DNA from: Symbiodinium natans
Lineage: Eukaryota > Sar > Dinophyceae > Suessiales > Symbiodiniaceae
Direction of reading: 5' to 3'
DNA: 64,000 bases
NCBI GenBank assembly: GCA_905221605.1
Contig: CAJNDS010002299.1
Coordinates: forward strand, 284,001-348,000
Shown here: piece by piece, positions 56,389 through 64,000 of the stretch
Numbering within the stretch: position 1 is the stretch's first letter
Layout: the number at the start of each line of letters is the position of its first letter
Position numbers and translations under genes: made by a program
Notes under the pieces: model-generated
Database searches by the model: none
What the model was told of the DNA's origin: nothing
What the model saw: the letters and a program-made list of their open reading frames with translations, nothing else

Positions 56389-57256
56389 GCCCTAAAAAAG
56401 CTGTGAGTTCGTCCTTGCGTGCTCTTGCTCTCTTGTGCGTGCAGGATTGGTTTCGAGTGAAAGACAACTAGATCCACCATGTACCATGCGCTGCGCAGTA
56501 CCGCCATTTTGTTTGCTCATGATGCTACTCAAGGGCTTGGGGCGGGAATCTTGGGTGAGCTTCTTCTCCCGAAGGCAGCTGTCGTGTTGGCCCATGTCTT
56601 TCACTTTTGTAACACACTCATACCAAGTGGTAGTCTGGTTCTGCGCCGGTCTCAGACGTAGTAGTTGGTCGTTTTCTGCCCCGCCCTAAAAAAGTAGTGA
56701 GCTGCCCTTTGAAACTCAGGGTCCATATAGAATCACACATACCCATGACAGTTTGCGTGCTTGTATGTCCGTATGGATGCATGATACATGTGACGCGGGT
56801 GCACAAAGCTAGGAACCCATGTGACATGTGTTTCTGGATTTCATGTGGGTCGCTTGCAAAAGAAGTACATTTGGCGTGCGTGCGTGTTTCCATGATGTTG
56901 TCGACATGCGCGTGCGTTGGGCGTGAAGATGCATGATATCCGTTGAGGCCCTGTGTTCTGGTGGCAGGCGAACTGAGGTCCAAATGCATTGCAAAGCAAA
57001 GGCTAACACGTAGGTCCGTAGATAGTTCCGAGTTGCCGTGCAATGTGAGGCAACATGGCTGGGTATCAACGTTCGATGACATATATCGTGTTTCAAGCGA
57101 TCATGTATGTAGCACGCGTGCATTCTTTGAGTGCTCTAACATGCTAGACAATTGTCCGGCTTCACAGCACAGAAAGTCGTGCGTGTTGATGTGGCTTATT
57201 TGCTCAGGTTTTGAAGAAGTTACAACAATGCGCCCTTCTACGGAAGGGCGTGTGTG
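56389..57256 (+). other. Retroelement 3' region
   Basis: 868 bp with no open frame of note. The motif GCCCTAAAAAAG occurs just after the stop (56389) and again 300 bp later (near 56685), both followed by GTGAG within about 10 bases. The stretch to 57256 is rich in CATGTG/ATGCATG words and ends in a short TG run that joins the right pseudo-LTR. A structured RNA needed for reverse transcription, or a SECIS element, could lie here; none was demonstrated by eye. Confidence 0.5.
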
Positions 57257-57720
57257 CGTGTCAAACCCTGTGTCCAAGGGCAACGCAATTTCACAGTGGG
57301 CCTTGTCGGCCATGTTGCACCATATGCAACCATTGGGCAGGCATGTTGCTCAGGCATTCGGCTTGGGCATCGGAACCTAGTTTCCGAGCAGATGGCTGAA
57401 GTACGGGAACCTTCGGCAAATCGTGCGGCCGGCAAGCAAAATTCGAACAGTGCAGGAATGCACAAGTGCGATTTGAGTTCATGGTTCTTTCTTTGCAGGG
57501 GCACTGGGCACTCCTTGGCAAACCCAGTGCAACGAAGCTATGCCTTGGAGTGGGAAGCAGTTCAGGACGCTGAACTGTGTACCTGCAGGCCATCCCCAAA
57601 AAAACACCCTCAAAGCCGTTGCTGAATCCTTGGCCAGTTCAACATGAAAGCAGATCTCCGTTGCAGATTCACAAGCTTTGGAGCTCACAGTTCGACAGAA
57701 GTCGAGTCTCAAGTGTGTGT
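57257..57720 (+). repeat. Pseudo-LTR, right copy
   Basis: 464 bp, matching 50101-50563 with a single extra A. It is preceded by GTGTGTG and followed directly by (TG)n, mirroring the left copy. Confidence 0.92.
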
Positions 57721-57785
57721 GTGTGTGTGTGTGTTTGCGCGTGTGCGTGAGAGAGAGAGAGGGAGAGAGAGAGAGAGAGGGGGGG
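57721..57785 (+). repeat. (TG)n then (GA)n microsatellite, right flank of the retroelement
   Basis: TG units, a TTTGCGCGTGTGCGTGA transition, then GA/GGGA repeats ending in GGGGGG. It forms the right-hand remnant of the microsatellite target. Confidence 0.9.
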
Positions 57786-58022
57786 ATGCAACTGTTGAAC
57801 ATGCAGTCCGCACGTCACGACCCACGCATGCCAGAAGTTTTCCACATAATACTTTCACAACCTGCAGGAGCACGTTATATGGGTCTCCCGTCAACAAAAA
57901 CGCTCATGGCATGGATTCTTGCTGAAACAATCGGAGACGTCCAACTGTGCACCTGCAACATGATTGTCCTCAACACCCTGTACGACAAGCTGTGCATTGT
58001 ACAACATCGCACGCGTATCGGC
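57786..58022. other. No recognisable gene; expected upstream side of the split minus-strand gene
   Basis: If the exons at 49.1-49.8 kb belong to a gene interrupted by the retroelement, the preceding exon should lie here or further right on the minus strand. An uninterrupted minus frame around 57800-57900 is protein-like (GKLLACVGRDVRTACS), but its splice sites are unclear. Confidence 0.3.
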
Positions 58023-58195
58023 ACATGCAGCAGTCAGTGGTGAAGTATTTGACTTGTCGGCATGTACGCATTCAGTGGTGAAGCATGTGGCTTGTCGGCA
58101 TGTGCAGCATTCAGCGAGAAGCATCATCTGTGTTGCCATGGGGAGCAATCAGTGTGAAGCGCATGGTCTGTTGACATGGGCAGCAAGAGTGTGAA
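58023..58195 (+). repeat. 38-bp minisatellite, about 4.5 units
   Basis: Units start at 58023, 58061, 58099, 58137 and 58175, each beginning CATG and sharing a (C/A)A(T/G)CAGTG...GAAG core. The spacing is exactly 38 bp with no indels, although units have diverged in sequence. Confidence 0.75.
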
Positions 58196-59306
58196 CATTG
58201 TGAGTCCTTGAAAGAAACGCTGGTGGGAAACACTTGCGCAGCATTTCTTTGCAACAGTCTTGTGAACATCTCATTCCATCATTCACCACACACTCCACCC
58301 TAGCATTGGCTGCTTCCTCTTCTGCGTCTTCTCTCCTCTTCTCTCAGCATGTGCACGCGTGTTGGCCCAGTTGGCCCCTGAATCTCTGTCGGCACTGGCA
58401 AACTGTTTGTAGCTAGCAAGGTAGCTGCTACCGGCTTTGCTGTGTTTGTTCGAAACAAGTGTTTGCATCCAACTTTCCAATAGGTATAAGCACATAAGCA
58501 AAAGAGTGTGTGTGTGTGTGCGCGCGTGCGTGCACCTGGTGCGCGCGTGCGTGCTTGCGTGCGTGTGCGTTCTCGTATAAACACACTTGTGATCGTACAT
58601 TATTCTTGCGTTGCATAGCGGTATTGGACACGTGACCTGCGCCATCGGCCCCCTAAGAGCCAGCCTCTAGCCTCGAGGCTGTTTCCCCTTTCTATCTATC
58701 TGGAAAAAGAGAAGTTTGATGTTTTTCCCAAAGCCTCAGCCAAGCTTTGTGGTTCCTAGGGCTCTTGCCTCCTGACCTTTGCAGAGGTCTGCCACGGCAT
58801 GGAACTCCAGGACCTGGGGCATGATGCAGTGCACAGAAGATAGGGCTGTCCTAAGAAATCCCAGCATATTCCAGCCACTTCAGTCACGACTTTGCACTCC
58901 AGAGAAGCAGAATGCCCTAAGAAGCACATCGGCACCCTCCCTACTTGCAAGGGTCGGTGCTTCAGGCCTCCTTTTGAAGGAGGCGGAACTACGGAACCAT
59001 TTTTGCTCGAATTCAGTTCATGGATGCATCGATGCTACGTGCTGGCGCAAAAAGATGCACGCGGCTGGCTGAAAGCTTGGCTGCAGCAGAACTGCCAGTA
59101 CCAGTATCGCAGTCGGACGCATCCATGCCTGCATGGCTGCTCAAAGGCTTTGCTCGCCATCTTTGCCGTCGAGGCACGGTTCTGTACACAAAATGGCAGC
59201 AGACCCTTTGGCATCAGCTCTGCTTGCTGCTTTGCTGGCAGGCTGAAAATTTGAAAGAACCATGAAGCATCAGCTGCCTGAGCACTGGTTCACTTTGCGG
59301 CTGCAG
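58196..59306. other. No firmly recognised gene; alternating purine-pyrimidine tract
   Basis: An alternating (TG)/(CG)/(TGCG) tract covers about 58505-58567, a Z-DNA-prone sequence. A plus-strand frame at 58892-59241 is open and could be an exon upstream of 59307 if a GC donor (CAG/GCTGAA at 59242) is used, which would leave only a 65-bp intron. This is weak. Confidence 0.3.
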
Positions 59307-59526
59307 CTCGCCTCCGACGGCATACGCAGCACAGGGTGATGCAGCCTCGGCTGTACAACAAAAAAAGCAGCGGCAACATCGACCAGCTCGTGCTTGTGAA
59401 GACTTGCTCGTGAATGCTCTGGGATCCGAGGAACAAAGCACCAGGAGTCCACCGCCACCACCAGCCACTGGGATGACCCACACTGGTAGCCCATCAGCCA
59501 CTTCCTTAAATTGGCAGTTCGTCAAG
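59307..59526 (+). CDS. Possible internal exon of an unknown plus-strand gene
   Basis: An open block of 73 codons plus one base, between acceptor CACTTTGCGGCTGCAG and donor GTCAAG/GTGAGAG. The peptide is Gln/Ser/Pro-rich (AAQGDAASAVQQKKQRQ; RSPPPPPATG) and probably disordered. The boundaries are consensus-like; function unknown. Confidence 0.25.
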
Positions 59527-62500
59527 GTGAGAGTCCCTTCTCAACAATTCTCAAAAAAGTGTGAAGGTGATATATTCGAAAGTCCCTAAGCAACCCTCAC
59601 CACGCATTCAAGAAGCGACGCTGGTGCCGCAAGACCTCAGCGACTGAAAATGTCCGGGCCTCTGCCCTGGACTGCTATAATCTCCAAGTCTTGAGCACGA
59701 TTGCCCCTAAACATCCCAAAGCCCTGGCATCAAATCTTTGCTTGCCCTGTGGCTCGGGGTTCTCAGCGCCACAAAGGCAGCAGGAGGCCTACGGCTTTGA
59801 TCTGGGGCTAAGGAGGTTGCTGACTGGCCCAGCCCCCAAGGGAGGCGAAGACACTGAACCTAAAAGCCTTAAGCCAATAAGCCAGCAACTGTTGTTTCAA
59901 GCTCCAGGGCAGGCTGAGCCTGAACCTTACACTCTAAGAGACTCTACCAGGCCTAAACACATTGTTGCTTCAGGGCACCTGCGGTATCTTGCCCCTTTGT
60001 TGCTCCTGTGATGTCCTGGCTGGAAATGCTCAACAATAAAACCCTATAACTAAACCTTAAAAAGACTTTAAGCTCTCATCCCAAACCCAGGAGGGGGAAA
60101 GGGCTCCCCCATTTAAACAACCTCTCCACATAACCTCTGTGATCCTTCCACTTGCCTTGCAGGCAAGCGCCATTGAGGTGCCCTCACCTGGGCGGAAGCC
60201 GGAAATGGACCCGACATCAAATATTCTCACAAATAAACAAGCATAGTATATGTATGTGTATTTATATGCATCTATTTATTGTTAGTATAATTTATCATTC
60301 TTGAAATTAATACATATATATGTGTATATATACATATACACATATTTTCTACTGAATACATATATGTGTATACATATATTGCATGGGGCGAGCTTTGTTG
60401 TGGCCTGATTCGTACGAGCATTCCATTCCGGCTTAATTAGCGCAAGCGATTCGAACCGATATTTCAGCTACCTGCCTTTCTGGTGGGCTTTCGTAGTTTC
60501 AATTACGCAAGGGCACGCTACCGAACCTCGTGGGATGGCGGTGGAATCAGAAGCATGCACCAGGAACACGGTGGGGACAAGTGGAGGGGGGAGGAGCCCA
60601 GCCAGGTCTTAGGATTTCGGGGCACAAGGCAAATGGATTCCTTTGCTGATGCCATGTAAAACTACCAGTAAACCCGATATGACAAGCTTCACTGATTGAC
60701 CAGTATCTTTTCCAGTGCACAGCAGCAAGGTGCAGCACACTATACCAACGTATGCAGCAGTATGCACAGCCAGCGGGATCATGAGAAACTCTTTGCTGTT
60801 ACAAGTCCGTTCCGCGATTGATGCAAGCAATTCTCAGACCAAGTCCGCGACAGTCTGCTTCGTCCTGAAACGTCTCGTTGCAAGAGTCACTCAAAGCGTA
60901 GGTGGAGCAATTCCAGCCCGTGTCCTTAGAGCAACTTCGGCCTTAAGTTCTGGCCGTGGCTCTTTACACTGCCTAGCTGATGCTGCGCACCCGAAGCTTG
61001 AATTACAAAACCCCTCCAAGAAGCGTTGCACTTCTCCCAGTCAGGAATATCCTGGCCAGTGGCACATGCAAGACAAGATGCGGCCTATAAGTAGAAGCTT
61101 AGCGCGGATTTTCTAGAGTTGACACCTGGGGCCCTGCAATCTAACACTCCGACACACCACGCAATGCCAATGATGTGCCATTGCGCCTCACTCTCCCCCA
61201 TGAGAGCACGAACAGGTAAAGGAACATCAGGCGTATCTACTCAGCCCATGGTAGATTTGCCAACGTTACGTTAACATGGGAAACTTAGCTGTAGCACACG
61301 GCCCTTTGCACATTGTGTGGTTGCTTTTACTAGCTCCACCATCGCTGCACGGAATGGATGGCAAAACACCTGGCAACCAATCATGACTTCTTTGCATCGA
61401 TCTTCAGATTACCACACATCCATTTGAATTTGCATGCTAGGTGTCCTGTTTGGGGGGTCCTACTATAACAAACGCCCATACTTTTGGGATAGAACCAAGA
61501 TTGTTTTAAAACCGCTAAAGCTCCTGGCAACCTCTGGCCGCGCCGAGCTCTGCAACTGCGCGCCCCACCCCCAGTTCGGCCCAAGCCTCGGCTTCGTTGG
61601 AAATCGGGCTTTCGGGTTTTTGAGTGGCTGAGGACATATTCGAGGGCTTACTTAGGGCTCAGTATGCAGGGCTTTGTTTTTTGTCAGGGCCATTCACTTC
61701 CCCCTTGTATCAAACGTACCCCTATTAAAAACAAAAAAAAACCTTTTCCGAAAAATCCTGCCGAAACCGACCCCACCTTTAAACCCCTATGGTTCAGGGC
61801 CTCAAAAACCCTCAGGCCAATCTAAACCCTATCCGAAAAGATGGCATAATATAGATAAAAACATCGCCCTAATATTGAACACACATTTCGAGGGGGGAGG
61901 GGGGGGCGTTCAATACTACGGGAATGCGATGATTCATTGCGGGACGTATGGGACAGTGGGATGTGCATGAACCATGCATGATCACGGAGCAATGTTTGCG
62001 GAATCAGACCTTCACTGACTAGTTGGATGCGCCAGGGATGCTGTGTCAGACCTCTCATGGCCTCTCTGAACGTGCTGGGTGTTCAGTTCAAATTAAAAGT
62101 TGCTTCCGCTAAGCATGCTTGACATTCCACCTCCGGTCAGCACGATACCACAGCATGTAGATGTTGACTGAATGCGAATCCTTGTCTTGGGCCTTTGGCA
62201 AACCGCACTTCCGCATAGCCTACAATATGTGCGCAGTGGCATCCAGAGGCACGCCGTTCCAAACGTCCACGGTCTGGAAAGAGGATCCGGCCTCTCAGAC
62301 GAATCAAATTCTACATCAAATGCAGGCTGCAAGCGGAGGAGGGAGGCGCTTGTAGCATCTTGAGGATTTTGAAGGGAAGCTTGGCACGATGCCGCTGTAG
62401 CTGTTGCAGATGAAATTGCAATTTGCTATTGGTTGCTTGCTTCCGCAAGAAACACATGCATGGCTTTCTCCATCTTTAACCATCAGTTGTCACGGCCGCC

Positions 62501-62940
62501 AATTCCAGAGAAGCCGGACAACATAAGGAGTCGGAGTTTTGTGACAAACCTCCAGCCCTCAGCCCAACAACCGTCGGCGGGCCCACTGGCGCAACGCCAC
62601 TCCGCGCGAGGCAAAGCGCTCGGTGCCAGAAGGGAGCTGCTCGCCGCGCTGGAGCAGCCTTCGCAGCGGGAGTGCTTTTTGGACACTTCGATACGCGTGC
62701 AAGCAGCTAGCAGCAGATCCGACCAGGATAAGCCAAGCTGCGCAGCTCCAGTCGAGGCCCTAGAATGGCCCTAAATCAACCCTAAATCAACCACTCACCA
62801 AGTCTCTCCAAGCAGCTGAATACACCTCACCGTGTCATTTTGAGGCCTCAGGACAAGCACTGCCGACGCCGCGCTTCGCTTCAGAGGCTGACGGATCAAA
62901 GGCGTCCCAAGGCTTTTAACAGGCCTCCTTGTCTAAATGC
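59527..62940. other. No recognisable gene; AT-rich patch at 60236-60385
   Basis: 60236-60385 is TATATG/TATTTA-rich, with repeated ACATATATGTGTATA palindromes. The remainder has short open frames only. A plus frame at 62433-62774 is balanced and protein-like in its second half but has no known domain. Confidence 0.4.
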
Positions 62941-63125
62941 TGGAACATCACACAATGATATAATGATATAGTAATGTAGGTAATATAACAAAATAGTAAT
63001 ATTGTAATATTGTAATTTTCTGGCATATATGAATACAGCAATAGAATAATTGTGTAATCACAATATAACAATATAATGAAAAAATAGTTTTGTAATTGAA
63101 TAAAATAAAGGATAGAATACAATAA
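62941..63125. other. Strongly AT-rich island
   Basis: About 185 bp dominated by A and T (AATATAACAATATAATG...), with sharp edges against GC-balanced surroundings. On the minus strand it gives a hydrophobic Tyr/Ile/Leu-rich frame. Composition suggests organellar or expanded simple-sequence origin, but no organellar gene was recognised. Confidence 0.6.
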
Positions 63126-64000
63126 AATCTCATACACGGGTTTCTGGCCACAGCCCTAGCAATGCTCCGTCCATGGGGCAGCAAAGATCTTGCCAAAGGT
63201 TTCTTTTTCGCTCCCACGTAGCAATTGGCAATCAGGTTTACAGGGCACAGGGGTTCCTCACGGTTCTCCATACATTTAGCATGTTGAACCCCCCCGCCCC
63301 CTTCAGTGCAGCCGAGCAGCAGCATCACGCCGACCTTACCATAGAACAATGCCCCCCGAACCCCATAGTGTTTCTTTGGCACCAATCTCTGCCACCTTTG
63401 ACTTCTTTCGCTTCAAGTGCCAAATTTCTGCCCCTGCCCGACCACCCCCCCCCCCCCAAGAACCACAAGTTAACACAAAGGCTCCAGAAGCAAGCGAGGC
63501 GCCCATGCTTCACCCATCTGGCAGCCGCTGCAGCCCGTCATCAGGAAATCCCCGTGCATATTGCAACCTCATGGCTTCGGCTTCCAAAACAGCCGTACCT
63601 GATACTGGTACACAAGTTGTGCATAAGAAGTGAAAGAAAAACTGACAGGCATACATCTTCGACTCACTATACTCACTACTATCAGCTTTTCAGCCCAGAC
63701 CGCAGCAGCAGTGCAGCGCCGCTCAAACCCCCACAAAATCGTGATCGATGCCAGGTCACAATTGGCGAACCAAACTGAATCCAGATTGCCGTCCAAAGCC
63801 CCGTCGGCATCAGCCGAATCACCTGCAGAGATGTCTGGAGGCACTCCAAACTAACTGAGAAACCATTCCTGCCAGTTTCCGTACGAGGACACGGGGTGCA
63901 CTGATGTTGCTGTGGCCCGGGCCATCCACTGCAAACGGAATGCCGCGGATGCGCGTGAGGCAGGCCTCATAAACTAAGCTTGGTCACCGCAGGCAAAGCT
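63126..64000. other. No recognisable gene
   Basis: A plus frame at 63173-63778 (201 codons) is open but Pro-rich across a poly-C tract (63444-63459) and is opposed by open minus frames. It was not accepted as a gene. The window ends without a feature running off the edge. Confidence 0.4.

Overview
The window looks like nuclear DNA of a dinoflagellate, most likely a Symbiodinium-type alga. This is inferred from several things together: plant-type (CCCTAAA/TTTAGGG) telomeric repeats at the left edge and in interstitial patches, two secreted proteins whose mature N-terminus carries a Cys-x(n)-CALxALQ motif that I associate with dinoflagellate secreted proteins, a cellulose/glucan-wall gene set, very low gene density, and abundant CT/CTT, TG and poly-G/C tracts. 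No spliced-leader sequence was found, so the taxonomic call is strong but not proven.

Layout. 1-305: telomeric repeats and long poly-G, in the orientation expected of a left chromosome end. 306-31141: almost gene-free, with three copies of a new-looking ~95-bp palindromic MITE, small tandem duplications, interstitial telomere-like arrays (17.4-18.3 kb) and a GGGGTGA array (30.0 kb). 31142-32626 (-): secreted GH16 beta-glucanase with two somatomedin-B domains. 33235-34400: polypyrimidine tracts alternating with GC hairpins. 36.7 and 38.8 kb: two more MITEs. 39635-40411 (-): secreted expansin/GH45-like double-psi beta-barrel protein. 44143-45369 (-): phosphodiesterase of the alkaline-phosphatase superfamily, with a probable extra 5' exon at 45681-45873. 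49077-49818 (-): two exon-like blocks with matching splice phase. 50101-57720 (+): a retroelement of about 7.6 kb. 57.8-64 kb: minisatellite, low-complexity DNA and AT-rich patches.

The most interesting system is the retroelement. It has 463/464-bp near-identical direct repeats at both ends (pseudo-LTRs), lies in a (TG)n microsatellite, and encodes a protein with domain order GIY-YIG endonuclease, CxC motif, reverse transcriptase. That is the signature of the permuted, N-terminal-endonuclease Penelope-like elements (Naiad/Chlamys type). Unusual here are the likely dinoflagellate host, two extra upstream reading frames, a single in-frame UGA between the middle frame and the EN-RT frame with coding continuing directly across it, and YVDN instead of YVDD in the catalytic motif.

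How the genes may work together: the GH16 and expansin-like proteins are both secreted, share the same N-terminal motif, lie on the same strand 7 kb apart, and would both act on wall polysaccharide. The phosphodiesterase has no visible signal peptide and is not obviously linked to them. Most short open frames in the window are low-complexity or shadow frames and are not annotated. Multi-exon genes with short exons and non-canonical splice sites could be hidden in the stretches called empty.
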